DNA from: Flectobacillus sp. BAB-3569
GTDB lineage: Bacteria > Bacteroidota > Bacteroidia > Cytophagales > Spirosomataceae
Reading direction: 5' to 3'
Length of the DNA: 64,000 nucleotides
NCBI RefSeq assembly: GCF_002270355.1
Contig: NZ_NJFZ01000005.1
Location: 62,001 to 126,000 of the forward strand
The notes below the pieces were generated by a model. That model saw only the letters and a program-made list of their open reading frames with translations. It was not told where the DNA came from and made no database searches. Positions 34,234 to 44,279 of the stretch are shown here, piece after piece; position 1 is the first letter of the stretch, and each line of letters begins with the position of its first letter. Both the position numbers and the translations under genes were made by a program.

Positions 34234-36153
34234 CTAGGAACGGTCTTTTGACCACTTTTGCAAGATATTTACAATTGAATCTAAGCTAAAAGGCTTGCTC
34301 AAGTAATCATTCATTCCTGCGTCTTCAATATCTTTTTGACATTCATCGATTGAATTAGCTGTCATAGCAATGATCACTGGCTGTTGTGACTGTAGTTCTC
34401 TAATTTTGAGAGATGCTTCGTATCCATCCATTTCTGGCATTTGGACATCCATAAAAATTACATCAAAGAATTTCTCCTGAATCATCAATAGCGCTTCAAG
34501 TCCATTATTGACCATTTGAGGTTGATAACCTAACTTGTTCAAAACTTTACCAATCAAGTATTGATTCATAGGGTTGTCCTCAGCCACAAGGATATTTAAT
34601 GGATACTGTTGTGCAAAATCCGAAAATAATTTTCTCTGATGAGTGATATTAGCTACTTCTTGAGCTTTCTCAGTCTTCTTCAAGATCATCAGAAGGGTTT
34701 TACTCAGTAAATGCTGTTTTACAGGCTTAGTGAGTACCGCAGCAAATAAATCCTTATGATTTTTATGTGTATCATCGGTAACAGAGGTTAATAAGATAAT
34801 TGGCAGATTTTTTCTTTGCTCACGAATATTTTGGGCAAGCATGATGCCATCCATCCCAGGCATTTGGCGGTCGGTGATAATTGCATCAAAAATTAGAGTT
34901 TCATCGGCTAACAATGTCAAAGCTTGAGCTGCTCTTTCCACTAAAACAACCTCCAATCCCCACGAGCTCAATTGTTGCTTAAGAATTTTAAGATTGGTTT
35001 GATTATCATCAATAACCAATATTCGTTTATTATCAAAACTTACTTCATGAAGCAAGCGATACGATTGGATAGGTTCTTTACTAATTTTTGAGTGAATCGT
35101 AAAATGGAAGTTACTACCCTCCCCTTCTTTACTTTCTACACCAATCACCCCACCCATCAATCGAATAAGTTTTTCGCTGATGACAAGCCCCAAACCAGTT
35201 CCACCGTACTTGCGTGTTGTAGAAGAATCAACTTGCGAAAATGCGCGGAATAAACGTGAAAGTTTATCTTCTGGAATTCCGATACCCGTATCTATTACTT
35301 CAAATAATAAATCTACATATTCTTCATGCTGTTGTTGAAGCTGAACTCTAACCAAAATTTCCCCCTTTGAGGTAAATTTAATAGCATTACCCACCAAATT
35401 AAGTAGTACTTGACGCAAACGTTGCTCATCGCCCACAATCTGCTGTGGTACATTGTAGGCAATTTCATACATCAAGTCCAAACGCGCTTCAGAAGCCTTT
35501 GAGGCAAACACGTCTAGCATTTCTTCTACACAAGCTCTCACATCAAAGATGCGCTCTTCCAGCTCCATATTTCCAGATTCAATTTTAGAAAAATCTAGAA
35601 TATCATTAATAACTGACAGTAAGTCTTCACCACATTGCTTGATGGTTCTAACATAACCAATTTGTTCCTCCGACAAATCGGTTTCATATAGCAAGCCAGT
35701 CATACCTATTACACCATTCATAGGCGTCCGAATTTCATGGCTCATAGTAGCCAAGAAAATACTTTTGGCTTTATTGGCTTTTTCTGCCTCCAAACGGGCT
35801 TTATGTTCTTCATCTGTGACCTTTTGTAATTGTATCGTTCTTTCTACAACCTCTTTTTCTAGGCGCTCGTTTTGGTTTTGAATTGTTCGCACTCGTAGCC
35901 AATACACCAAAAGTATAATGCCTATTCCCAAAACAAATACCAAGACTTTAAACCACCATGTCATCCAAAATGGCGGAAGGATAACTATCTCAAGGGTTAC
36001 CCCCTCAGCATTCCAAATTCCATCATTGTTAGAGGCTTTCACCTTAAACCAATAGGTACCAGGATTTAGGTTGGTATAGGTTGCGCTACGGTTACTCCCA
36101 ACATGATTCCATTTTTTGTCAAAACCTTCAAGCTTATAAGCATATTGGTTTTT
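34234..36153 (-). CDS. Hybrid sensor histidine kinase, C-terminal part (kinase and two receivers)
   Basis: Downstream part of a broken two-component hybrid kinase. In frame from the break it encodes the end of the Y_Y_Y domain ([16 protein letters not shown], then [15 protein letters not shown]), a transmembrane helix ([20 protein letters not shown]), a coiled coil, HisKA with the phosphorylated His in [11 protein letters not shown], an ATPase domain ([36 protein letters not shown]) and two receivers (LVIDDNQTN / [10 protein letters not shown], then VAEDNPMNQ / [15 protein letters not shown]). No ATG suits it; GTG 36042 lies mid-domain. No DNA-binding domain is attached, unlike many hybrid regulators of this group. 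Confidence 0.88.
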   Translation of the reverse strand, partial: KNQYAYKLEGFDKKWNHVGSNRSATYTNLNPGTYWFKVKASNNDGIWNAEGVTLEIVILPPFWMTWWFKVLVFVLGIGIILLVYWLRVRTIQNQNERLEKEVVERTIQLQKVTDEEHKARLEAEKANKAKSIFLATMSHEIRTPMNGVIGMTGLLYETDLSEEQIGYVRTIKQCGEDLLSVINDILDFSKIESGNMELEERIFDVRACVEEMLDVFASKASEARLDLMYEIAYNVPQQIVGDEQRLRQVLLNLVGNAIKFTSKGEILVRVQLQQQHEEYVDLLFEVIDTGIGIPEDKLSRLFRAFSQVDSSTTRKYGGTGLGLVISEKLIRLMGGVIGVESKEGEGSNFHFTIHSKISKEPIQSYRLLHEVSFDNKRILVIDDNQTNLKILKQQLSSWGLEVVLVERAAQALTLLADETLIFDAIITDRQMPGMDGIMLAQNIREQRKNLPIILLTSVTDDTHKNHKDLFAAVLTKPVKQHLLSKTLLMILKKTEKAQEVANITHQRKLFSDFAQQYPLNILVAEDNPMNQYLIGKVLNKLGYQPQMVNNGLEALLMIQEKFFDVIFMDVQMPEMDGYEASLKIRELQSQQPVIIAMTANSIDECQKDIEDAGMNDYLSKPFSLDSIVNILQKWSKDRS

Positions 36154-38351
36154 TCAGGAATGGTAAAATTCAAGGCTGCAAATGCTAAGGTAAATACCGA
36201 TTGGTCATAATTTAGGACGATTTTTTTAGCTGAATTGATATGCGTTGGAAAATTGGGATTAGAAAACCCTGTTGTTATCGGCGTATTAAAAATTGAAAGA
36301 TTAGTGATATATACAGGAGGGACAAAGGTATTATCCTTGATACTGTCAGGATAAAAGCTATTAAAGCCATTTGGACCACCAAAATATATTTCCCCATCTT
36401 GAGTCATGAATGAAGCACGTGCTTTGAATTCATTGCTCTGTAATCCATCAGCCAAGGAATAGTTTCGAACGTCGTTTTCATAATAGTTAAACCTCGTTAA
36501 TCCTTTATTAGAACTAATCCAAAGGTTTCCTTTTTTATCAATTACTATACTTTTAATGGCATTATTGGCGAATCCATCTGTTTCCGAATACCTTTTAAAT
36601 TTCCCCGTTTTAATATTCAATAAATTCAAGCCTCCACTTGTACCTACCCAAAGGTAACCCTTGGGTCCATCAGCAAAGCACGTGATATAATCGTTAGAAA
36701 TACTTTGTGGGTCGCTTACCTGATGAATATATCGAGCAAATGATTTTGAATGAGGAAGGTATCTTGCGGCACCAGTTTCGGTTCCAATCCAAGTACGTCC
36801 ATCTCGATCTACAAAAACTATGTTAATATTATTATTGGGAATAGAGTTGGCGTTATTAGGTTCATGTTTGAATGCCGTTACTTCATGCGTCTGTCCATTC
36901 ATGAAGCACAAGCCTCCATTCCAAGTACCAATCCAAAAATTTTGCTGATGATCTCTAACAACCGAATTTACACTCCAGGAACTGATTCGAGATTTTGGGT
37001 CGGGTGTATCAATCGAGTAATTCTCAAATGTTTTGGTTTGGATGTTATACGTACCAAAACCTCCTCTATGATAGCCCAAGGCCAACATAGAAGAATTAAA
37101 ATAATCCACTGCAATCACATAATCTGTTTTGGGGCTATTGGGATTGGAAGGGTTATTTTTGATAAAATCAAAAGTTTGGGTTTTACGGTTAAAATAATTG
37201 ATTCCTCCTCCGTCGGTTCCAATCCATATTTGGTCTTTCCCATCGCCTGTAATCGACAAGACGAAATTGTTGTTTAGGCTATTGCTTCCAATTTGATTTT
37301 TGTAGCTTTTAAATTTTCTACCAAATTTGGGCAAGAAGTTTACACCACCCGACCACGTACCTACCCACATGTTCCCAATATCATCACGATAAATGCTATA
37401 TACTGAGTTATTGCTTAGGCTATTTGGGTCGTTTGCATCAAATTTATAGGTTGTAAATTGAAAATTGGGGAGCTTCAATACACTCAATCCACCATTTTCC
37501 GTTCCAATCCAAATGTTATTTTTTTCATCTTCTTGAAGACATAGAAGGTCATTATGAGCTAAACTGTTAGGGTTATCGGCATTATGCAGAAAAGACCTAA
37601 AATCATCAGAAGTTTCGTTGTACAAATTCAGTCCTCCACCTCTAGTGCCAATCCACATACGATTATGGCTATCTTTTAATACACTTGTGACCCAATTGTT
37701 GGACAACGAGTGTTGATTACCATCTTGGTGATAATAGTTTCGAAAGCGTTTGTTGGTAGGATTAAATAATGATAGTCCATTTTTACACCCAATCCATAAG
37801 TTTCCCTTAGCGTCTTCCGCTATTCGGTACACATAATTATCAGCTAGAGAATTAGACTGATTATCTCGATGCTTAAAAACACTAAAGTTATTCTTTGATC
37901 CATTAAATAAATAAAGCCCATCAACAGTTCCCAGCCAAAGATGTTGCTTGGAGTCGATAAATAAATCCCTAATTTTTAAGTCGGGTAGCTTTGTTGTATG
38001 GTGGGTAAAAACTTCGGTGGTTTTATCAAACTTATCAAGACCTCTTCCTGTAGCTACCCAAAGATATCCCTGCGAATCCTCTACGATATCAAAGATATTA
38101 TTATCAGAAAGCGAATTGGTGTCGTTGGTATAATGTTTATAGATGGTAAAAGTATACCCGTCAAATTTGTTAAGACCCTCTTGTGTAGCAAACCACATAA
38201 AGCCCTGTTTGTCTTTCAAAATAGCGCCAACCTGACTTTGAGAAAGTCCTTGATTGGTACTATAATGAATAAAGTACGGCTTGATTGCTTGAGCAATAGA
38301 ATCATTGCTCAATGATAGCCACAAGACCAACATACAAATTACACGAATCAT
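36066..38351 (-). CDS. Hybrid sensor histidine kinase, N-terminal part (periplasmic propeller)
   Basis: Upstream part of the same gene. A signal peptide ([20 protein letters not shown]) is followed by about 700 residues of two-component regulator-propeller repeats, each with a W-(I/V)-G-T core ([47 protein letters not shown]), forming two seven-bladed propellers in the periplasm, then the first half of a Y_Y_Y domain ([13 protein letters not shown] ... NFTIPEK). The frame then runs out of register (residues from [10 protein letters not shown] onward are wrong) and stops. One base more in the T6 run at 36149-36154 would restore a single protein of about 1370 residues. Signal is probably an external carbohydrate or similar ligand, by analogy. 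Confidence 0.88.
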   Translation of the reverse strand: MIRVICMLVLWLSLSNDSIAQAIKPYFIHYSTNQGLSQSQVGAILKDKQGFMWFATQEGLNKFDGYTFTIYKHYTNDTNSLSDNNIFDIVEDSQGYLWVATGRGLDKFDKTTEVFTHHTTKLPDLKIRDLFIDSKQHLWLGTVDGLYLFNGSKNNFSVFKHRDNQSNSLADNYVYRIAEDAKGNLWIGCKNGLSLFNPTNKRFRNYYHQDGNQHSLSNNWVTSVLKDSHNRMWIGTRGGGLNLYNETSDDFRSFLHNADNPNSLAHNDLLCLQEDEKNNIWIGTENGGLSVLKLPNFQFTTYKFDANDPNSLSNNSVYSIYRDDIGNMWVGTWSGGVNFLPKFGRKFKSYKNQIGSNSLNNNFVLSITGDGKDQIWIGTDGGGINYFNRKTQTFDFIKNNPSNPNSPKTDYVIAVDYFNSSMLALGYHRGGFGTYNIQTKTFENYSIDTPDPKSRISSWSVNSVVRDHQQNFWIGTWNGGLCFMNGQTHEVTAFKHEPNNANSIPNNNINIVFVDRDGRTWIGTETGAARYLPHSKSFARYIHQVSDPQSISNDYITCFADGPKGYLWVGTSGGLNLLNIKTGKFKRYSETDGFANNAIKSIVIDKKGNLWISSNKGLTRFNYYENDVRNYSLADGLQSNEFKARASFMTQDGEIYFGGPNGFNSFYPDSIKDNTFVPPVYITNLSIFNTPITTGFSNPNFPTHINSAKKIVLNYDQSVFTLAFAALNFTIPEKTNMLISLKVLTKNGIMLGVTVAQPIPT
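36149..36154 (-). other. Frameshift site in the hybrid kinase gene
   Basis: On the coding strand six A residues between CCTG and CCAATATG. Reading gaa-aaa-acc leads to the stop; one extra A gives gaa-aaa-aac-caa-tat-gct and the conserved Y_Y_Y continuation. Confidence 0.85.
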
Positions 38352-38889
38352 AGTTGAATAGGACAGGGAAGCAATAGTAAAACTCCCCTCAAATTAGATT
38401 GATGGTTTATTTTGGCAAGTATAATTACAGCCTTTTATGATTTTCTAAAATGGATTTCTATGTTTAAGACAAGGACTTAGAGACTAAATTATTATAAATG
38501 CAATTCAAAATAATTTTCTTATTGAAAGAGTTCTTAGGCAGGATATTAAAAAATATAAAATTTTCTTACTCAAAGGTAAAAAAAAATAGTGATTCTTAAA
38601 ACATACTTCACTTTTTTTGGGTTCTTGATGCAAACACAAAAAATTTAAACAACACTTTCTACTTTTATCAAAAATGTGCCACACTTATCAAAGTATAACA
38701 AATATATAACACAACTTATAATAGCATTTATTTAAAATATTGAATTTCAGCGTTTTACAATAAAACTAATTGTACAAAAACAGAAATATTTAGTTATACA
38801 CACTTAATTATAAATTATTTTACCAACCCGATATTCCACGCACATCATAAATTTTCCCCTTATTTCAGGAAAATTCTTTTATTTTTTTC
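38352..38889. other. AT-rich upstream region of the hybrid kinase
   Basis: Over 500 bases of very AT-rich DNA. No gene, tRNA or strong hairpin is seen. It should carry the kinase promoter on the minus strand, which I could not place. Confidence 0.45.
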
Positions 38890-38920
38890 TTGCATTGTTC
38901 GTTTATAGATACTATATTTG
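38890..38920 (+). promoter_or_regulatory. Rightward promoter with a long leader
   Basis: TTG (38890-38892), 20-base spacer, TATATTTG (38913-38920). The next plus-strand start codon is at 39333, so the leader would be about 400 bases and is without an obvious gene. It may serve an unannotated small RNA. Confidence 0.55.
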
Positions 38921-38940
38921 TTCAAGTCAGCTTCAAGTAG

Positions 38941-39332
38941 TCACAATTTTATAAACAAGTAAGCTTGTAATACCTAGTCACTAGATAAACCGTCCTTTTA
39001 GTTAAGTATTACAATGTTCTATAGCATTTGGAAAGTGCATTATTAATTTAAAGCAAGAAGCATAATTAAGTAATACTTTTAAATGAGCAAGATAAAGTAC
39101 TACCACTAATTATCTCGTCTTTTCCAAATTCCCTTTTTTTACGAAAAATTAATCTTTTTTTTACTTATAGTCGTATATATGATTATGGTATATCGATGAT
39201 GGGTGTTTTTTGCCCAGCGACCAAATAGTCAATTCCAAATACGTATTTTCTAAAAGCAATAAGCAAATACAACAATCTTATTAACATTATTTCCACACTA
39301 TATTTATCGCAACACATTAAAAGATTATAATT
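38941..39332. other. Leader or noncoding transcript region
   Basis: No credible open frame. It holds small hairpins such as ACAAG..CTTGT near 38954 and TGGG..CCCA near 39200. A second -7-like box TATATTTA at 39299-39306 could give the VOC gene a short leader. Confidence 0.4.
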
Positions 39333-39394
39333 ATGAACAATTTCCTTACTTTGTTAAAAAAGCAGTTGCTAATGCGGTGGTTAGCAACTCATTA
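39333..39394 (+). pseudogene. Detached N-terminus of the VOC protein
   Basis: ATG-initiated frame MNNFLTLLKKQLLMRW and onward, stopping at 39393-39395. It contains A AAA AAG (39356-39362) read in the X-XXY-YYZ register. A -1 shift there gives MNNFLTLLKKAVANAVVSNS and continues into the VOC frame, creating a good signal peptide. This is therefore the likely real 5' end of that gene. Confidence 0.6.
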
Positions 39395-40303
39395 ATGGCT
39401 CTTGCTGCCCTTGTTCTATTATCAAATCGTGTTTTTGCTCAATCAGAAAATGTTAAGTTGGATTATTTCAGCTTGGCGCTAGCCAATCAGGATGAAAAGC
39501 CTAAAGCAATGTTCTTTTTTCAAGAAGTTTTAGGTGCAAACTTGATGACAAACAATGATCAAAACATTTATGAATTCGAATTGCCGAACTCTCCCGTTAT
39601 CAGAGTATTCAAAAAAGAAAAACCAGAACCTAATGCTACTTGTAACTATAACAAAAGCGTAGAAAACTGGGGCACATGTATCAATAGCTATGGCTTGGCT
39701 TGGATTGTGGTTGCTACTTCTGATTTGAAAAGAACGGCAAAAGAATTGAAAGCCGCTGGATATCCAACCAAATTCAGTAAATCAATGCTTCCTGACGAAC
39801 CTACTACTGAAGTATTGATCACTTCGCCTTTCAACAATCAGTTATTTTTGTTTGTTCAACGCGAAGATGTGAGCGCTTCAGCTTGTAAAATTGAAAACAT
39901 CCACTTGGTGGTGGAAAATTTGAAAAAATCAATCGGTTTTTATTCTGATACCATGGGCGCTTCTGACATCGAGTACGTAAGTGACGTGTGTGCCAAAGTG
40001 CAAATCGGTGGACAAAACTTTATTCTTGCAGAGCCAGAGGGTTTGTTGTTGGAGCCTTCGCAATTCGAAGGGAATACGTCTAACGAAGCTAGTGTGATAA
40101 AAGAACATTTCGGATTCTTATTCAACGACTTCGAGCAAGGTATTTATGCAATCAATGGTAAAGGATATTATTTCAAAAATATGCCACAACCACAGTATCG
40201 TGACAACAAACACAGTCATTTTTCAAATGGTCAAATCTTAAGCCCTGATGGTTTAGTCATTGATTTGGGTGATATGGCTGTCAGCAGATATTCAAGACAA
40301 TAA
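39377..40303 (+). CDS. Exported VOC (glyoxalase-fold) family protein
   Basis: Protein of about 300 aa with two vicinal-oxygen-chelate halves: KLDYFSLALANQDEKPKAMF begins the first, and CKIENIHLVVENLKKSIGFYSDTMGASDIEYV begins the second (quoted in parts: IENIHLVVENLKKSIGFY). Metal-ligand residues are only partly conserved, so activity as a lyase or dioxygenase is uncertain. The signal sequence (LMALAALVLLSNRVFA, then Q) is in frame from GTG 39377 or ATG 39395, but neither gives the basic N-region; the fragment at 39333 does, after a -1 shift. A terminator follows at 40388-40420. Confidence 0.8.
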   Translation: MVSNSLMALAALVLLSNRVFAQSENVKLDYFSLALANQDEKPKAMFFFQEVLGANLMTNNDQNIYEFELPNSPVIRVFKKEKPEPNATCNYNKSVENWGTCINSYGLAWIVVATSDLKRTAKELKAAGYPTKFSKSMLPDEPTTEVLITSPFNNQLFLFVQREDVSASACKIENIHLVVENLKKSIGFYSDTMGASDIEYVSDVCAKVQIGGQNFILAEPEGLLLEPSQFEGNTSNEASVIKEHFGFLFNDFEQGIYAINGKGYYFKNMPQPQYRDNKHSHFSNGQILSPDGLVIDLGDMAVSRYSRQ

Positions 40304-40387
40304 TTAACTTTTCTCGAAATTTCTTACAAACAACATTATATTCCTTACTTACTCTTAAATATATCTATTTTGTAATCGTTAAAATTT

Positions 40388-40420
40388 AAGGTAGTCTTCC
40401 ATCGAAGGCTACCTTTTTAT
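40388..40420 (+). terminator. Terminator of the VOC gene
   Basis: AAGGTAGTCTTC pairs with GAAGGCTACCTT (one G-U) around a 4-base loop, followed by T5. Confidence 0.85.
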
Positions 40421-40499
40421 TTGCTATTTTGTGCAGGTAAAGCTTAGATTCAATAGAGAATACTAATTTTGTAAACTTAAATCAACTTGTATCGTCAAT

Positions 40500-40802
40500 A
40501 TGAAACTAAGAGCATATATATTGTTTTTGTTAATCCTTGGAGCCTGCCAATTACTTACAGGCTGTATTTGGGCAAGAAGATGCCCTGAAAAAACATGTAG
40601 AGTCAGTACTGAACATCGACATGAAGGAGGCAATTTTCGTCCTCGTGCTGCATTTTCTTGGGTTACTACCAAAAAACACTGGCCTTGGAGTAGATTGGGC
40701 GGAGGGAAAAAATACAATGGTAAAAAAGACAAGAAGACAGGGAAAAAGAAATTCAAGTATTTATTACCTGGCGAAAGAGTTGATTTTGACAAAAAGAATT
40801 AG
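40500..40802 (+). CDS. Small basic lipoprotein, function unknown
   Basis: A 100-aa protein with a lipoprotein signal (KLRAYILFLLILGACQLLTG then Cys 21; lipobox LLTGC). The mature part is short, with two further cysteines early (RRCPEKTC), a Trp-rich middle (SWVTTKKHWPWSR) and a strongly basic end (KKYNGKKDKKTGKKKFKY). No domain is recognised. Codon use and the clean signal peptide support a real gene; an overlapping frame at 40537-40809 is a shadow. It lies between the VOC gene and nadE and could be membrane-anchored with a nucleic-acid- or anion-binding tail (inference only). Confidence 0.72.
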   Translation: MKLRAYILFLLILGACQLLTGCIWARRCPEKTCRVSTEHRHEGGNFRPRAAFSWVTTKKHWPWSRLGGGKKYNGKKDKKTGKKKFKYLLPGERVDFDKKN

Positions 40803-40923
40803 CGCATAATACAGACAGGCATACCGAGGAACTTGATTGAGCTAAGATTATGTTTTATCACAAAACTACCAAAGCATAGCCTCAACGGCTCCATGCTTAC
40901 ACTATTTACTTATCTGAAAATTT

Positions 40924-42939
40924 ATGAATTTAATAAAAGTTGCAGCTGGGGTGGTTAACCAAACTCCTTTGGCATGGGAAAGCAATAAAAGAAATATAAT
41001 TGGCTGTATCGAAGAAGCCAAAAGTCAAGAGATTTCAATCTTATGTTTGCCCGAGCTATGTATTACGGGCTATGGTTGCGAGGATATGTTTTATGCCTCT
41101 GGTACCTGCGAGACTGCCCTCGAAATGCTTCAAGATATCGTTGAAGTAACCTCTGGCATTATCGTATCAGTGGGATTACCTATCCTTATCAACAACCGTG
41201 TGTATAATGCCGCATGTTTGATTGCTAATAAACAAATTCGTGGTTTTGCTTGTAAGAAGAATTTAGCTAACAACGGTCTACATTACGAAACGCGTTGGTT
41301 TCAGCCTTGGCCCGATAATCAGCGTACAGAGCTTGCTATCGGAGAATTTAGTTATCCTGTTGGAGATTTAATTTTTGAGGCTGGTGGCGTAAAAATAGGA
41401 TTTGAAATATGTGAAGATGCTTGGATTGCGAACCGTCCTGGTCGCTCTCTTTATTTGCAAGGAGTAGATATTATTCTAAATCCTACAGCTTCGCACTTTG
41501 CCTTTTTCAAAACGCAAACTCGTGAACGCCTTGTTCAAGATGGTTCAAGAGCCTTTGGCGTTGCTTATATCTACGCCAATCTGTTAGGTAATGAGGCTGG
41601 TCGTGCGATATTCGATGGCGATGCAATGGTAGCACAAGCAGGTGAAATGTTAGTTTCGGGTACTCGCTTTAGCTATCGTGATTTTTATTTGACGCCAGCA
41701 GTGATTGACCTTGATAAAGTTCGCTTAGAGCAAGTTCAAAATCGCTTAACTTTTTCGGGAACTTCCCAAAAAGTACCTTTCCTATACGACTTCCCTCCTA
41801 TCAAACCAATCAAACAACGTTTTGAATTGGAGCATTGGGAGGCAAAGGGTTTTCAGAAAGAGGAAGAATTTGCACGAGCTATTGCCTTAGCATTATTTGA
41901 CTATCTTCGCAAATCTCGTTCTTCGGGTTGGGTAATATCACTTTCGGGCGGGGCAGACTCTTCGGCCATTACAGGTCTGTGTTATTTGGCGATTGAACTA
42001 GGAGTTGCTGAACTAGGACTAGAAGGCTTCAAACAAAAATTGGGACATATCAAGAAAATCCAAGATTGTCAAAGTGTTCAAGAATTATCGAAGGCCTTGA
42101 TAACCAATATTTATCAAGGAACAGAAAATAGCTCAAATGATACACGCTTTTCAGCAAGTTCACTGGCAGAATCACTCAATACGACCTTTTACGATATCAA
42201 TATCAATGGTTTGGTAGAAACCTATAAAGATTTGATTCAAGGGGCTATCGGGAGAAACCTTTCATGGGAAACGGATGATTTGGCACTTCAAAATATTCAA
42301 GCGAGGGTACGTGCCCCAAGTGCTTGGCTTTTGGCAAACATCAATAACGCCTTGTTATTAGCTACCTCAAACCGCTCGGAAGCAGCTGTAGGATATGCCA
42401 CTATGGATGGCGACACTTCTGGTTCTATTTCGCCAATTGCTGGTATTGACAAGCATTTCTTGCGTCATTGGCTACGTTGGTTGGAACATACAGGACTGGA
42501 CGGACAGGTAAAACTTCCAGGCTTGAATGCTATGAACAATCTGCAACCAACCGCAGAGCTTCGTCCTCTAGAGGCCAAACAAATCGACGAAGAAGATTTG
42601 ATGCCTTATGACCTATTGAATGCCATAGAAACAGCAGCATTTAGAGATAAAAAATCACCCAAAGATTGTCTTGAGTTGATGGAGCTGGAATTTGAAGGTA
42701 TTTACAGCAAAGAAAAATTGGTCATGAGTATTGACCGTTTTTTCCGCTTGTGGAGTCGTAACCAATGGAAACGCGAGCGTTATGCACCAAGCTTCCATGT
42801 TGACGACCGCAATCTCGACCCTCGCAGTTGGTTGAGATTCCCGATCTTATCGGGTGGCTTTGAAAAAGAATTAGCCGATATGCACGACTATGCCAACGAT
42901 TCGAAAGGCAAACAAAGAAGAAGTCGTATTGGATTCTAA
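40924..42939 (+). CDS. nadE: Glutamine-dependent NAD(+) synthase
   Basis: Final step of NAD synthesis: amidates nicotinate adenine dinucleotide using ammonia from glutamine. The 671-aa protein is the two-domain type. The N-terminal glutaminase (about 1-285) is nitrilase-like, with Glu in CLPELCITGYG, Lys in CKKNLANNGLHYE and Cys in GFEICEDAWI. The C-terminal synthetase (about 310-671) has the PP-loop SLSGGADSSAITG (about 340-352), and later NIQARVRAPSAWLLAN and TSNRSEAAVGYATMDGD. The 13-bp terminator hairpin ends the gene. coaX follows 156 bases later, an adjacent cofactor gene. Confidence 0.96.
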   Translation: MNLIKVAAGVVNQTPLAWESNKRNIIGCIEEAKSQEISILCLPELCITGYGCEDMFYASGTCETALEMLQDIVEVTSGIIVSVGLPILINNRVYNAACLIANKQIRGFACKKNLANNGLHYETRWFQPWPDNQRTELAIGEFSYPVGDLIFEAGGVKIGFEICEDAWIANRPGRSLYLQGVDIILNPTASHFAFFKTQTRERLVQDGSRAFGVAYIYANLLGNEAGRAIFDGDAMVAQAGEMLVSGTRFSYRDFYLTPAVIDLDKVRLEQVQNRLTFSGTSQKVPFLYDFPPIKPIKQRFELEHWEAKGFQKEEEFARAIALALFDYLRKSRSSGWVISLSGGADSSAITGLCYLAIELGVAELGLEGFKQKLGHIKKIQDCQSVQELSKALITNIYQGTENSSNDTRFSASSLAESLNTTFYDININGLVETYKDLIQGAIGRNLSWETDDLALQNIQARVRAPSAWLLANINNALLLATSNRSEAAVGYATMDGDTSGSISPIAGIDKHFLRHWLRWLEHTGLDGQVKLPGLNAMNNLQPTAELRPLEAKQIDEEDLMPYDLLNAIETAAFRDKKSPKDCLELMELEFEGIYSKEKLVMSIDRFFRLWSRNQWKRERYAPSFHVDDRNLDPRSWLRFPILSGGFEKELADMHDYANDSKGKQRRSRIGF

Positions 42940-42945
42940 AAATTT

Positions 42946-42989
42946 GACAAGGAGGAGAATTTAAAACAAAGTCTCCTCCTTGTCTTTTT
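42946..42989 (+). terminator. Terminator of nadE
   Basis: GACAAGGAGGAGA (42946-42958) / TCTCCTCCTTGTC (42972-42984), then T5. Confidence 0.9.
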
Positions 42990-43095
42990 AGAAATACCAA
43001 AATCCATAAAATAATATGTACTTTTGAGAAAAGATTTTAACCTTATTCTCATTATTTCTTAAGCTTTTTGACAGAAAGTTTCTGTCATATACTTT

Positions 43096-43854
43096 ATGCT
43101 TTTAGCAATTGATATAGGCAATACAGATATTGTTTTTGGTGTAAACGATGACCAGCAATGGATTCACCAGTTTCGCATAAGTTCTTCTTTTTCGCAACGT
43201 TCTCAAGATTATGAGGCACAACTTCGTCTGCTTTTTTTAGAAAATTCGCTCAAACTTAGCGATATCCATCAGATTATTGTTAGCTGTGTTGTACCTGATT
43301 TACGAGCCGTCATCAAAGATATGTCGGTTACCATGTTTGGTATTCAACCCATGATGGTCGGTCCAGAAATGTATGATAAGCTCAATATGGAAATTTTGAG
43401 TCCTTACGAAATAGGCACCGATTTGGTTTGTAACGCAACATATGCCTATTATACCTACCAACAAACCTGCTTGGTTGTCGATTTTGGAACAGCACTTACC
43501 TTTACCGTAGTATCGGGCGAAGGTAAAATTTTGGGTGTTTCAATTGCACCAGGCCTCAAAACAGCCGTAAAATCTTTGTTTTCTAATACCGCACAATTGC
43601 CCGAAGTACCTCTTTCTATGCCCGAATCAGCCATCGGGACAAATACCGTTCATGCCATTCAAGCAGGGATTTTGTGGGGATATGTCGGAATGGTCAAAGA
43701 AATGATTTACCAAATCAAACTAGAAGTTGGACAAGAGTGTAAAGTCTTGGCTACTGGGGGGCTTTCCTCTATCCTTACCCCACTACGTTCGGAATTTGAT
43801 GAAGTAGATAAAACCCTTACCCTAAATGGTTTAAAGATTATTGCTTCTTTATAA
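43096..43854 (+). CDS. coaX: Type III pantothenate kinase
   Basis: First step of coenzyme A synthesis, ATP-dependent phosphorylation of pantothenate by the CoaX type, which is insensitive to CoA feedback in the family. The 252-aa protein has the ASKHA phosphate-binding segments LAIDIGNTDIVFGV (about 2-15) and VVDFGTALTFTVVS (about 128-141, catalytic Asp), GVSIAPGLKTAVKSLFSNTAQLPEV (quoted in parts: SIAPGLKTA), and the late VLATGGLSSIL. Length is standard. A start at 43096 follows directly on the family pattern. Confidence 0.95.
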   Translation: MLLAIDIGNTDIVFGVNDDQQWIHQFRISSSFSQRSQDYEAQLRLLFLENSLKLSDIHQIIVSCVVPDLRAVIKDMSVTMFGIQPMMVGPEMYDKLNMEILSPYEIGTDLVCNATYAYYTYQQTCLVVDFGTALTFTVVSGEGKILGVSIAPGLKTAVKSLFSNTAQLPEVPLSMPESAIGTNTVHAIQAGILWGYVGMVKEMIYQIKLEVGQECKVLATGGLSSILTPLRSEFDEVDKTLTLNGLKIIASL

Positions 43855-43861
43855 TAGATTG

Positions 43862-43893
43862 CTTCAGGATGTACTCCTATAGGCATCCTGAAG
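43862..43893 (+). terminator. Terminator of coaX
   Basis: CTTCAGGATG (43862-43871) / CATCCTGAAG (43884-43893), 8 bases after the stop; weak T-tract. Confidence 0.6.
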
Positions 43894-44279
43894 TAAAAAC
43901 TTCTACTAATTACTACGAGTACACTTACCATCTTCATAAAATCCTTTCGATTTACTTCTCATAATCAACCACTTATCATAATTCATCTATCTCAATAAAC
44001 TTTTTTTACAATTTTTGTATCGTCATCTGCAACCTTTGATTGCCCTTCTGCATCCTATCTACAAATTCTCTCACAAGTCATTTTTTTCTTCCAAATGCTT
44101 TCTTGGCTTAATTTACCATTTATCATTTGGAGAAGCCAATCAGGTAGTTTGCATTGCAAAGTAGCTTGCATAGCAATTAACTTTGAATCAAATCTCAAGG
44201 AGAGATATAAACATTCACATTACCTCAAGTGCCTCTAAACCTATTTGAGACACGATACAATGATAAAACACTTCAAAAG
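43894..44279. other. Upstream region of the outer-membrane receptor gene
   Basis: Nearly 390 bases without a gene. TAGTTTGC near 44143 is only one base short of a -7 box. Confidence 0.4.

Noticed and set aside
36750..37277. Plus-strand 175-codon frame opposite the propeller domain
   Set aside because: The minus strand encodes unmistakable propeller repeats; this frame is their shadow.
44229..44279. Upstream GTG start for the outer-membrane receptor
   Set aside because: It would bury the signal peptide behind 17 polar residues; ATG 44280 is better.
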